This document shows, piece after piece, positions 21,231 through 32,939 of a stretch of DNA of 64,000 bases; position 1 is the first letter of the stretch, and every line of letters begins with the position of its first letter. The DNA lies in assembly GCA_017893485.1 (NCBI GenBank), contig CM030368.1, positions 105,903,549 through 105,967,548 of the forward strand, in the 5' to 3' direction. The position numbers and the translations under genes are program-made. The notes under the pieces are model-generated. The model had not been told where the DNA came from, did no database searches, and worked only from the letters and a program-made list of their open reading frames with translations. This DNA is from Hemerocallis citrina. Taxonomy: Eukaryota > Streptophyta > Magnoliopsida > Asparagales > Asphodelaceae.

Positions 21231-24113
21231 CCTAAATCCTAATCCTAACCCTAGCCTCCATCTCATACCCCCGTACACCCATGCCAAGCCCCTCCATCCC
21301 CTCCAAACCCGAGACCCCCTCTTGGCCAACCACCTTTCACACGACCTCACCACCATATTACCCTTTGCTCATCTCTCTGTCACCCTCTCTGGTGTTCCTC
21401 CGGTGCCGTCGACTACAGCCAAGGCCACAACCCCCCCATCCGCTATCTCTCTCTTGGTATCGCTCTCTCTTGCTTGAAAGTTCGCACGTGGGATCGTGCT
21501 CGTTGTTCGTTGATTCGTGGATTTTCGTTCGTGGGTTTTATTCTTTGCTGGGATCCGTTCCCGTTATTCTTGATTTTCATCGTTCTTCGTCTTCGGTTAA
21601 GGCAAGTAACTTGTACTCAAATTTCTTTGTATGATACAAGTCAAAAATACCGCTTGTAGTGTAGTTGGGTTCTAAAGACAATTGTGTGTAAAACCCCTTG
21701 TTGATAGTCTTTATAGTGTTCTGACCATAGTTGACTCACGACACAACTTATGACATGAATTAACTTAGGTTTTGCCCGTTCTTGATTTGATCATGTATGT
21801 GGGATTTTTGTGAGAAATTCAGTATTTGTTGAGATCCATGCGATAGACTTGTTTTAGATGTGTTAATTACCCTATTTCATGATGCTTGGACACTTGGTAG
21901 ACACGATTTCATGTTTGGTTGTGTTTGGATTAAGTTTCGTTGGATCTATGTTGATTTTAGTTTTTGAGGAAATTCTCTATTTTGGCAATGATCTGTCTTG
22001 ATCAGTAATTTAGACCATATTAAGGTCAGAATCTTAATTTCAGTATAAAACGGGAATTGTAGAGAAATTCGTCTTCTTTCTAACCCCTCTGATCTTGCTC
22101 GATTTCGTTTTCGTATGTGTGAGAAATGACTGTTTTACTACAGAGGTTTAGATCGTTTCCCAATTTCGTTTCTTAATGATTTTGATGACTAAATTATTTT
22201 GATACTTGTGTTGCACATATTATTTTGATCTAGAACTTTGGTCAGTTTTTCTAAACTTGTTTAGGGATTACCAAGAATTTTGGTGGATTTTATTAATGAG
22301 TTTTATATGTCATTTCATGCATGTTTATAAATACTGTACTTGCTGTATTTTACTCGCTGTTCGGTAAAGAATCTTACTTTCACCTTATTTCCTGTTACTG
22401 TATGAAAAATATTTGTGAAATAGAAAAGTTATCTTATTCTATATATTTTCATCTCCTATTAGCAGATTTGGATTTCGTTTCACGGTTGGTGAGATATCAC
22501 AGTTTTCGTACAGCAGTGTTGGGAATTCCAGATTTGCCAAACTGTCGTATCTTTATGATTTTTGATATTCGATGGCTAAACTAATCTTACTGAAAAAATT
22601 TGAAACTTTATATTCTGATACTAGGCATATAGGGGAATACCCCAGATTTTTTCTGAATTTATTTGAGGCATTTTCATGCTGTTTTCCAGTTCTTGAATTC
22701 GTTTTTCCTAATTTTTGGCTGAACCTAATTCCGGTATTCAAATCAGTTTTGAGCTATGTTTTTAAGAATTAACATATGACTTATTTATACTCGCTGGATT
22801 CGGTTGGAAGTCTACTTTCTATACGTTTTGACGGATTCAGAATTGTATGTTTGTAACACTGGAAATCACTATTTTACTACAGTATGGTCTTGCTATCCTG
22901 AACTAGAGATTTGGTTATTTTATTCTTTTATGAACTATCTTGCACTCGTACATGTTTATCTTGCAACTTGAACTTGCCACATGATAATTTCATGTTATTC
23001 TTGATATGTATTTTGTACACCTACATACTTGTTTGACATTAATAATGAATAATCAAGCCGAGGTTTTAAGGGAAAGATCTAGAAGTGGATAATTCAAAAT
23101 GTTTACTCGGAAGGGAATCCACTGATCCTACGTGATGATTTGAGATATGATACTTGACACGTGATAACTTGACACTTGCACGCAAGACACATTACGTGCC
23201 ACTTGCACAATTTCACACGTGATTACTTGATACATGATACATGATACTTGGAGCTTGGAGCTCGATTACTTGACTTGTCCCTGAGTACAAAGCCCTCTAT
23301 GGTTCACTATGAAATCTAAAGTGAAACTGTTTGTTGTAGCAATCATGTAAGGTGGGCTGCATGAAGTGCCACCTAGATAGTAATCGCTACAAGACTTGAA
23401 CATGATACTTGAACATGATACATGCTTGCTTGACACTTGACTACTTGATATATGAGACTTGTTTACATGAGACTTGATACATGACACTTGATACATGATT
23501 ACATGATACTTGACACTTGATGTTTGTTTACACGATACTTGTTTACTAGACTCTTGATATATACCACATGATACATGTTCACTTTGCCATGTTAGTTGTT
23601 TATTTTGACATCATGCTTATCCCATGCTATTAGTTAGTTTTTCCCATGTACTTGTATCCTGCATTACAAGTGGCCCATAACTTGCAATTAACGGGTACTT
23701 ATTTTCTCTTTTACTCTTCCCTACAATTGTTGAATTGCAAATTTTGGAGAAAAGGTTCCAGACGGTATTGGTGACATGAAATATTAGTGCTGGATTTTAT
23801 TATTATTATTTCTTGTTGTCGCTTGAACAATTGTATTTTGATACTTGGATTTATTCTTGTATTTGGGCAATGTGACCCAGGATTTTGACTTATTCAGATC
23901 ATGACTATTTGAGATTAATGTATTTGGTTTCAAGTATCCTTGTTGGTATTTGGTTCATATGTGCATGTTGGTTGATACTTTTGCTTCCGACTCTGATGAT
24001 TCTCGTGAATGTTGTTAAGATTTTTGAACAGCTTATGGATGATGAAAATCATTCACTGGGCTTTTGTCGCGTATCCATATTCCGTATTTTTTTTGGGAAA
24101 GCGGGGCGTGACT
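20776..24113 (+). repeat. 5' LTR of element B
   Basis: 3,338 bp. Pairs with 29042-32501. Order: U3 to 21199, a TA run in place of a TATA box, telomere-like CCTAACCCTA motifs, pyrimidine-rich leader, donor-like GCAA|GTAACT (GT at 21606), a long A/T-rich stretch, a zone of short ACTTGATACATGA repeats (23100-23580), a block shared with LTRs D, H and I, and a G-rich end. The last base differs from the 3' copy (GTGACT against GTGACA). Four small ORFs with hydrophobic translations (20707-22772) look incidental. Confidence 0.92.
21200..21227 (+). promoter_or_regulatory. TA run acting as probable TATA box of LTR B
   Basis: 28 bases of TA repeat followed by CTCCCTAAATCCTAATCC and pyrimidine-rich leader. 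The 3' LTR copy is 64 bases (29484-29547), the main source of its extra length. The following CCCTAA-type motifs resemble plant telo-boxes found near transcription starts. Confidence 0.5.
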
Positions 24114-24123
24114 GGGTTTTTAG

Positions 24124-24135
24124 TGGTATCAGAGC
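24124..24135 (+). other. Primer binding site of element B
   Basis: TGGTATCAGAGC, matching initiator tRNA-Met, ten bases after the LTR. Confidence 0.9.
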
Positions 24136-24287
24136 CAGGTTTGGCTAATGTATTAGTTGCTTAATATATTAGACAAGGTTGGCTCGAACTGGGATCTGCT
24201 CAACATTTCACCAACCATACATGCATAAATGAATTATTATTATCAACATTGATCAGGATGCTAACTGTTTTTGATTTTGTGCGGACT

Positions 24288-25472
24288 ATGGCTCACAGAG
24301 GTTCTACTTCTCAGTCACAGGTTGACCCAATTGAGGCTGACACTGCTGTTCTTGAGCGGCTGATTAATCAACAGCAGAACCATAGTGATTTTGTGATGGC
24401 TTCTTTGGAAGCTGCTCGAGTTCCTCTACCCGTTGCACCTAGGCAGGATGTTCTTCCTCCCCATCTGGGAACAGTCACAGACTTTATGAGGCTGTATCCC
24501 AACAGATTTTCAGGCACTAAGACGCCTTTGGAGCCTGAACAGTGCTTGCTTCAGACAGAGTAACTGCTTCTGGCAGCTAGAGTTGCAGATGCAGATCGTG
24601 TGGATGTGGTTACCATCTAGTTGGTGGACTTGGCTCAGATTTGGTTGAGGTCCGAGTCTGAAAGGCTCGAAAGACCGATCACTTGGGCCACTTTTACTAG
24701 GAGCTTCTTGGAAAAGTTCTTTCCTAGCAGCACCAGAGTTGAGATGGAGAAACAATTCATGTCCCTGAATTAGGTTGGTCGTTATTTCTAGTAATGGAAT
24801 TTTGTTATATATTGTTCATACAATGTTGTAACATAAGACCTTCTTGAAACAATGCTCCTGGTCTGTGGACAAGTACACAGCTGAGTTTACCAGACTTAGT
24901 CGCTTCGCAGCTGTTCTTGTGGCGAACAAAGAGGATAGGGCTCGTAGGTTCATTCTGGGGCTTGAGCGAGACATCAAGGTGCAGCTTGTCTCTCTTCGCT
25001 TGCGTACCTATGCTGAGGCTCTTGAGGCAGCTAGGGCCCAGGAGTAGGCTCATGGTGGATTGGTTCCTTCTCAGCGGACTGTTCCGCACTCAGTTGCTAG
25101 GTCTTCTGGTGGGCCTATTCGGAGACCTGTTCCATCCCCTCCAGTCAGGACAGCTCCTTACTCTTCTACGGGTCCTCCGAGAGTTGGTTTCTGCGACTTT
25201 TTCCGTCTTCCAGGGCATGAGCGCAAGGATTGCTAACGTGCCAATTGTCGCTTTTGGATGTGTTGCTGCTGACCATTCAGTGCAGGACTGCTCGCAGTTG
25301 GCTCCTCCAGCCAGGGGTCCTGTTCAGCCAGTTGCCGTAGCTCGTGGTCCAGTTAGACCACTGCTTCCTCTGCAGCATCATATTTTCAGTCAGAGGACCG
25401 CTGCTCCTTGGAGTGGTCAGGCTTTCAACCTGACTGCTGCAGATGCTGAGTCAGCTGAGGGTGTTGTTGCAG
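24288..25472 (+). pseudogene. Element B gag, broken
   Basis: Starts at ATG 24288 ('MAHRGSTSQSQ'). Capsid hallmarks: 'DFMRLYPNRFSGTK', 'RPITWATFTRSFLEKFFPS', then 'SVDKYTAEFTRLSRFA' and 'RDIKVQLVSLRLRTYAEALE'. The two halves are separated by about 85 bp of foreign sequence (about 24780-24866). A Pro/Ser/Arg-rich linker follows, then remnants of a nucleocapsid knuckle ('DHSVQDC'). Stops at 24560, 24617, 24773 and 25048; three of these are TAG where the family has CAG (Gln). The last codons, E-G-V-V-A-G, run into the candidate intron. Confidence 0.87.
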
Positions 25473-25618
25473 GTATCTTTTGTTTTATTGTTTTGTTGTT
25501 TCCCTTTTAGTTTCTTCATTTCCTTTGCTTTATTTCCTTCTGTTTGTTCTTTCTACATTTTGTTTTTCCTCACCCTATTCAACCATTCTTTTCTTGTCTC
25601 TTTTGCTTTCTATCTTAG
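25473..25618 (+). other. Candidate intron between gag and protease of element B
   Basis: 146 nt, G|GTATCT at the left and TATCTTAG|G at the right, strongly T-rich, in phase 1 within a glycine codon. The length is 2 mod 3, so it breaks the frame; removal joins V-V-A-G to V-V-L-V-F-S-F-P and the protease motif. If kept, translation stops at TAG 25508-25510 inside it. The aspartate codon (25660) lies exactly 13 codons after the split glycine, as in element A. Confidence 0.6.
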
Positions 25619-28600
25619 GTGTGGTCCTTGTTTTCTCTTTTCCTGTTCATGTTCGTTTTGATTCTGGTGCAACCCATTCTTTTGTCTCCTCTCGATTTGT
25701 CGCTCACCATCAGTTGGAGTGTAGCAACATGTCAGAGGCTTGGAACATTGTGACAGGTGGTAGAATTGTCATATGTTCCCAGGAGTGCAGGTAGTGTCCC
25801 GTAATTATTGGTAGCGCAGAGTTCAAAGCCAATCTGATTGTAATTGGGAATTCAGGATTTGATGTTATTCTGGGTATGGATTGGTTGGGTGAAACCCATG
25901 CCATTATTGATTTCCATGCCAAGAAAGTTGTGTTACGGGTTCCAGATCGCGCAGAGTTTGATTTCCATGCCAGGGAGTCTTCCCTTGGCCGAGCTGCAGT
26001 GGATCAGGAGATTTGTGCGATGGAGTTGCATTCAGGCTGAGAGGTTGCGCCTCTAGTAGTTCGGAATTTCCTGGATATTTTTCCAGAGGAGTTGCCTGGC
26101 TTACCCCCTGATAAGGATGTGTAGTTCAGTATTGAAGTTTAGCCGGATATGGTGCCTATATCAAAGAGTCCCTACAGGATGGTACCGGTTGAGTTAGCTA
26201 AACTTAAGGTGCAGATTCAGGAGTTGCTTGATTTGGGTTTCATCAGACCCAGTGTTTCACCTTGGGGTGATCCAGTCCTTTTTGTCAACAAGAAGGATGG
26301 TAGTCATCGACTGTGTGTGGATTATCAGGAGCTGAACAGTGTTACTGTGAAGAATCGGTATCCGTTGCCCAGGATCGATGATTTGTTTGACCAGTTCCGT
26401 GGGGCTACTGTTTTTTCAAAGTTGGATCTTCGTTCTGGGTACCATCAAGTCAAAGTGAAGGCAACTGATGTGCAGAAGACTGCTTTCAGGACCAGATATG
26501 GCCACTATGAGTATCTTGTGATGCCGTTCGGAGTTACGAACGCGTTAGCCGTATTCATGAGTCTTACGAACCGAGTCTTTTCTCAGTTCTTGGATAGATT
26601 TGTGGTGGTCTTCATTGATGATATTTTGGTGTATTCTCGAAATCGGAAAGATCATGCGGAGCATCTTAGAGGGGCTCTACAGACTTTGAGGGAGAATCAG
26701 CTCTCTGGGAAACTCAACAAGTGCAAATTTTGGCTCAACAGGGTTTCATTCTTGAGGCACATTATCTCCGGCAATGGTATTTCTGTAAATCCTGCCAAGG
26801 TTGAGGCTGTGAAGGATTGGCCTGTTCCCAAGTCAGTTTCTGAAGTCAAGAGTTTTCTTGGTTTAGCTGGCTATTATCAAAAATTCGTCCAAGATTTTTT
26901 GAAGATAGCAGGACCGTTGACTGGGAAGGATGAGAAGTTCTATTGGTCTAATGAGTGTGGTGTGGCTTTTGTTGATTTGAAGAACAGATTGACATCAACG
27001 CTTGTGTTGACTATTTCCGATGGTTCAGGCGGATTTTTAATTAACTATGATGCTTCTGGTAAGGGTTTTTGAGCAGTTTTGATGTAGAAGGGCCGAGTCG
27101 TTGCGTATGTATCGAGACAGTTGAGGCCGCATGAGAAGAACTATCCGACTCATGACTTGGAGTTAGCGGCAGTGATTTAAGCTTTGAAGTTGTGGAGACA
27201 TTATTTACTTGGGGACCGAGTGGAGATCTTTACAGACCACAAAAGTCTCAAGAACGTCTTCACCCAAAAGGAGTTAAACATGAGGCAAAGGTACTGGTTG
27301 AAACTTATGGCCGATTATGACATCAGTTTGCAATACCATCCTAGTAAAGTAAACTTGGTGCCAGGTGCTTTGAGCAGGAGTTCGACAGTTCTGTTCTTGA
27401 CTCAGCAGAGGGATCTAATTAAGCAGATGAGGAGGTTGGAGTTAGAGGTTTTGTAGCCGAGTTCTGATCGAAGTTGTTTTGTGCTCCAGCTGCAGTTGTC
27501 TCTTATTGATCAGATTAAGGAGGCGCAGGCTAGTGATGCACAGTTGCAGAGATTTCGAGCTGAGGTTGAGTCTGGGTCCATAATGGACTTGGTTATTCAT
27601 TCTGAGGGATCGCTTTGTTTTGGGTCCAGATTATGTGTCCCGGAAGGTGAAGTTCGTCAGAGGTTGCTTGAGGAAGCCCATTAGTCTTCGTATTCTATCC
27701 ATCTAGGCGGTATTAAGATGTAGTGGGATTTGAAGCTTCATTTCTGGTGGCAGGATATAAAAAGGGTTGTGGCTCAGTTTGTTTCTCAGTGTTTGATCTG
27801 CCAGCAGGTTAAGGCAGAGCATCAGAAAACTGCTGGACTTCTTCAATCGCTTCTTATTCTAGAATGGAAGTGGGAACATATCACTATGGATTTTGTGACT
27901 GCTTTGCCAAGGAGTCCTAAGGGCCATAATGCTATTTGGGTGATTGTCACCGTTTGACGAAGAGTTCTCACTTCATTCCTTTTCACGTCGGGCAGTTTAC
28001 TGAGAGCCTTGCTGAGAGGTATATGCAAGAGATTGTTAGACTTCATGGGGTTCCAGTCAGTATTGTATCTGACAGGGATACGAGATTCAGATCTCAGTTT
28101 TGGAAGAGTCTTCAGGCTAGTTTAGGGAGTAAGTTGAAGTACAATACAGATTTCCATCCCTAGACTGATGGACAGTTAGAGCAGACAATTCAGATCCTTG
28201 AGGACATGTTGAGGTCCTGTATGCTTCAGTTTGGTGGATCTTGGGAGGACCATTTCAATCTCGTAGAGTTCTCGTACAATAACAGCTTTCAAGCCAATAT
28301 TAAAGCTGCTCCGTTTGAGGCACTCTATGGGCTGAAGTGCAGGTCACCAGTGTGCTGGAATGACATTGGTGAGAGGAAGTTGTTGAGTCCAGAGCTGATG
28401 ACCAGGATAGTTGATGCGGTGGTCCAGATCAGAAAGCATCTTTAGGCAGCTCAGGATAGGCAGAGTCGGTGGGCTGATGTTCATCGCAGGGCTTTGGAGT
28501 TTATTGTTGGTGACCATGTTTTCCTTAGGGTATCACCGTGGCACGGTGTCATTCGGTTCGGTGGTGGAGGCAAGCTTAGCCCTAGGTTTATTGAACCATT

Positions 28601-28923
28601 TGAGATTTTGGAGTGAGTAGACAATGTGGGCTATCGTCTCGCATTGTCTTCATCTTTATCAGGAGTGCACGATGTTTTACATGTCTCACAACTCAGGAGA
28701 TATATTCGAGATGAGAGCCACATGATCGACTACTCTGAGTTGACCGTGCGGCTGGATTTGACTTGTGAGATTCCGCCAATGTTATTGTGGATCGGCAGGA
28801 GAAAGTGCTTAAGAACAAGGTCATCAAGTTGGTTCGTGTTGCTTGAAATCCTCACTCGCCTAGTGAGTCGACTTGGGAGCTGGAGGAGGAAATTCAGCAG
28901 AAGTTTCCGCATTTGTTTGAGTA
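25619..28923 (+). pseudogene. Element B pol: protease, RT, RNase H, integrase, chromodomain-like tail
   Basis: Protease: intact 'FDSGATHSFVSSRFV' at 25657-25700. RT: 307 open codons (26149-27072) with '[20 protein letters not shown]', '[11 protein letters not shown]', an intact F-I-D-D and '[13 protein letters not shown]'. RNase H: Y-D-A-S, H-D-L-E and T-D-H-K-S kept, but the last site reads P-G-A-L-S-R for A-D-A-L-S-R. Integrase: zinc region with C-x2-C, 'ITMDFVTALP', 'SIVSDRDTRF', and the E of 'DGQLEQTIQ'; a 2-base loss near 27950 shifts frame. Tail: a DRQ..VLKNK block and the acidic end F-P-H-L-F-E before TAG 28921. Premature stops at 26119, 26143, 27088, 27177, 27684, 27722, 28163, 28443 and 28617. 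Confidence 0.92.
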
Positions 28924-29041
28924 GTGGTTTTTTTGCTTTTTTTGCTTGTTTTGCTTTGCTTTTCTTTTCTTTCGGGGTTACCCTATGTATCCATCTTTTT
29001 GAATTTCAAGGACGAAATTCTTCTTGTTAGGTTGGTAGGAT
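28924..29041 (+). other. 3' untranslated stretch of element B
   Basis: T-rich, with the 'caaggacgaaattc' block usual at the end of these elements. The last bases before the LTR (GGTTGGTAGGAT) are only weakly purine-rich, so the polypurine tract is degraded or unusual. Confidence 0.5.
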
Positions 29042-29480
29042 TGTAACTCCCGTTTTTTGTTTTTTGTATTTTTGGTGTATTTTTCCATCTTTTGGTATTT
29101 GTACTCTCTTGTATTTTTTCTGAACCGTATATTGGAGTTGTTTCAATATATATTTGTTTATTTCATTTTGAGCTCTTTGTGTTTGATTGGTTGTCTTTTT
29201 GTTTCGTTCTTCATCAAATTTTTGTTCTTTCTTTCATTTGGTTCTTACCCACTTTATTTTTGTTCTTGGGTGTTTGTGGTGGTGATTGGTTATTTATCTC
29301 ATTCCCAAACCTATTGTTTGATCCCTAATAGAATTACCAAAGCCAAATTAAATTCACAATCCTAACTGATATCCTATACAATTTGTATCCTATTTGAAGC
29401 CCAATTAAGAAAATCCTATTACTACTCCTAATCAACCCAATTACCCATTAACCCAACTCATATACTAAACCCTAACTCTC

Positions 29481-29550
<70 letters not shown>

Positions 29551-32501
29551 CCTAAACCCTAATCCTAACCCTAACCTCCATCTCAAACCCTCGGCCTCCC
29601 CGCCTTTCCCTTGCGCCGCCGTACCTGAAACCCGTACACCCAGGCCGAGCCCCTTCATCCCCGGCCTGCACTCTGACTCCCCATCCCCTCCAAACCCGAG
29701 GCCCCTTCCAGGCCGACCACCCTTTACACCACCTCACCACCATATTACCTCTTGCTTATCTCTCCGTCTCCCTCTCCGGTGTTCCTCCAGTGCCGTCAAC
29801 TATAGCCAAGGGCGCAACCCCCCCCTCCCCCCCCGCCCCCCATCTGCTATCTCTCTCTTGGTCTCGCTCTCTCCTGCTTGAGAGTTCACACGTGGGATCG
29901 TACGAGTTGTTCGTTGATTAATGGATTTTCGTTCGTAGGTTTTATTCATTGCCAGGATCCGTTCCCATTATTCTTGATTTTTATCGTTCTTGGTCTTCGA
30001 TTAAGGCAAGTAACTTGTACTCAAATTCCTTTGTATGATACAAGTCAAAAATACAGCTTGTAGTGTAGTTGGGTTCTAGAGACAATTGTGTGTGAAACCC
30101 CATGTTAATATTGTCTCTATAGTGTTTTGACCATAGTTGACTCACGACACAACATATGACATGAATTAACTTAGGTTTTGTCCGTTCTTGATTTGATCAT
30201 GTACGTGGAATTTTCGTGAGAAATTGAGTATTTGTTTAGATCCATGTGATAGACTTGTTTTAGATGTGTTAATTACCCTATTTCATGATGCTTGGACACT
30301 TGGTAGACTCGATTTCATGTTTGGTTCTGTTTGGATTATGTTTCGTTGGATCTATATTGATTTTGGGTTTTGAGGAAATTCTGTATTTTGGCAATGATCT
30401 GTCTTGATCAGTACTTTAGACCATATTACGTTAGAATCTTAATTTCAGGATAAAACAGGAATTGTAGACAAATTCGGCTTCTTTCTAACCCCCTGACCAT
30501 GCTCGATTTCGTTTTCATATGTGTGAGATATGACTGTTTTACTACAAAGGTGTAGATCTTTTCCAGATTTTGTTTCTTGATGATTTTGATGACTAAATTA
30601 TTTTTATACTTGTGCTGCACATATTATTTTGATCTAGAACTTTGGTCTGTTTTTCTATACTTGTTTAGGGATTACCCAGAATTTTGGTGGATTTTATTGA
30701 TTAGTTTTATACGTCGTTTCATGCTTGTTTATAAAGACTGTACTTGTTGTATTTTACTCGCTGTTCGGTAAAGAATCGTATTTTCACCTTATTTCCTGTT
30801 ACTGTATGAAAAATATTTGTGAAATATGAAAGTTATTATTCTATCTATTTTCATTACTCTTTGGCGGATTTGGATTTCGTTTCACGGTTGGCGAGATATC
30901 ACAGTTTTCGTACAGCAGTGATGGGAATTCCAGATTTGCCAAACTGTCGTATCTGTATGATTTCTGATTTTCGATGGCTAAACTAATCTTACTGCAAAAT
31001 TTAGAAACATTATATTCTGATACTAGGCATATATGGGAATACCCCAGATTTTTCCTGGATTTATTTGAGGAGTTTTCATGCTGTTTTCCTGCTCTTGAAT
31101 TTGTTTTTCCTGATTTCTGGCTGAACCTAATTCCTGTATTCAAATCAGTTTTGAGCTATGTTTTTGTGAATTAACATATGACTTATTTATACTCGCTGGA
31201 TTCGGTTAGAAGTCTAATTTCTAGACGTTTTGACGGATTCAGATTTGCATGTTTGTAACACTGGAAATCACTATTTTACTACATTATGGTTTTGTCGTCT
31301 TGAACTAGAGATTTGGTTATTTTATTCTTTTATGAACTATCTTGCACTCGTACATGTTTATTTTGCAACTTGAACTTGCCATATGATCATGCCATGTTAT
31401 TCTTGATATGTATTTTGTACACCTACATGTTTGTTTGACATTAATAATGAATAATCAAGTCGGGGTTTTTAAGGAAAGATCTAGTAGTGGATAATTCAGA
31501 AACGTGTACTCGGAAGGGGATCCACTGATCCTACGTGATGACATGAGACATGATACTTGACATGTGATTACTTGACACTTGCACGCAAGACACGTTACTT
31601 GCCACTTGCACAACTTGACACGTGATTACATGATACATGATATATGATACTTGGAGCTTGGAGCTTGATTACTTGACTTGTCCCTGAGTACACTGCCCTC
31701 TATGGTCCACTATGAAATCTAAAGCAAAACTGTTTGTTGTAGCGACCATGTAAGGTAGGCTGCATGAAGTGCTACCTAGATAGTAATCACTACAAGACTT
31801 GAACATGATACTTGAACATGCTACATGCTTGCTTGACACTTGACTACATGATATATGAGACTTGTTTACATGAGACTTGATACACGATTACATGATACTT
31901 GACACTTGATGTTTGTTTACATGATACTTGTTTAATTGACTCTTGATATATGCCACATGATACTTGTTCATTTTGCCATACTAGTTGTTTATCTTGACAT
32001 CATGCTTATCCCATGCTATTAGTTAGTTTTTCCCATGTACTTGTATCGTGCATTACAAGTGGCCCGTAACTTGCAATTGACGGGTACTTGTTTTCTCTTT
32101 TTCTCCTCCCTGCAATTTTTGAATTGCAGATTTTGTAGAACAAGTTGCAGACGGTATTGGTGACAAGAAGTATTAGTGCTGGATTTTATTATTATTATTT
32201 TTTGTAGGTGCTTGAACAATTGTATTTTGATATTTGGATTTATTCTTGTATTTGGGCAATGTGACCCAGGATTTTGACTTATTCAGATCATGATTATTTG
32301 AGATTAATGTATTTAGTTTCAAGTATTCGTGTTGGTATTTGGTTCATATGTGCATGTTGGTTGATACTTTTGCTTCCGACTCTGATGATTCTCGTGAATG
32401 ATGTAAAGATTCTTGAACAGCTTATAGATGATAAAAATCATTCACTGGGCTTTTGTCGAGTATCCGTATTCTGTATTTTTTTTGGGAAGCGGAGCGTGAC
32501 A
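29042..32501 (+). repeat. 3' LTR of element B
   Basis: 3,460 bp. Longer than the 5' copy because of the TA run (64 against 28 bases) and an extra C-rich stretch (29580-29700). Ends GCGTGACA, followed by duplication CTAAG. It keeps CCCGT...ACGGG, the stem-loop of this LTR class, at 32063-32084; the 5' copy has lost one pair. Leader donor-like site with GT at 30010. Confidence 0.92.
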
Positions 32502-32669
32502 CTAAGTGTTGAATTAAACTAGGGTTAACTCGGGTTTAACCAGGTTTAGTTGAAGCTTAAGAGTTCATTCCATAGTAAAAGCTTCAAAAAGAAAAATAAA
32601 TGAATAACTATAGCATTTTAGTGCTTAACAAATCATACATATATTCATATGAAAATCCGGGTTGTTATA
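32502..32669 (-). repeat. 3' LTR of element C, remaining part
   Basis: Matches 37306-37468 of the 5' LTR at nearly every base. The terminal TGTAACAACC (minus) has changed to TATAACAACC. Confidence 0.9.
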
Positions 32670-32684
32670 CCACTCCCACCTTAG
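32670..32684 (-). other. Polypurine tract of element C
   Basis: Minus strand AAGGTGGGAGTGG next to the LTR start, the counterpart of AAGGAGGGAG in element A. A second copy, AAGGAGGGAGTGG, lies at 34133-34146. Confidence 0.7.
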
Positions 32685-32939
32685 AATACTTCTGTGCTCA
32701 GAACTACACTTAGTGGGGAAGCAAATAAGAGTTAATTAAATAACTCAAGAAATACATTTTCTCATACGGGGTTCACAATTCCTTGCTATAAAAGCCATCG
32801 TCACGATGGCTACTAAGAGTTGATCATCCTGCGAGCACCGGCTCTCGTCCCGAGAAAGACAACCTCACTGCGAGGATCGTCCTAGGGCCTATTTCATCCC
32901 TCGTCCCGAAAACCCTAGCGATCAAACACCAGCTGTGGA
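32685..32939. other. Spacer between polypurine tract and tandem array in C
   Basis: No coding domain seen. The half nearest the array already has phrases of the repeat (ctcgtcccgaaa, ggcctatttcatccctcgtc), so the array may start in degenerate form near 32840. Confidence 0.5.

Larger units (their letters stand above)
20776..32501 (+). mobile_element. Element B: Tekay/Del-like chromovirus, structurally complete
   Basis: 11.7 kb element with both LTRs (TGTAACTCCC to GCGTGACA), primer site, gag, candidate intron, protease, RT, RNase H, integrase and chromodomain-like tail, flanked by the perfect duplication CTAAG (20771-20775 and 32502-32506). Inserted in the LTR of C, whose other copy (37306 on) shows the unbroken site. 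No long ORF survives: stops, several frameshifts and an 85-bp insertion in gag. The sequence before the 3' LTR ('aaggacgaaattc') is typical of the group, but a clear polypurine tract is lacking. Confidence 0.93.

Noticed and set aside
29548..29576. True interstitial telomere
   Set aside because: Just three or four imperfect CCCTAA units next to a promoter TA run, present in both LTRs of B. Telo-box-like leader motifs fit better.
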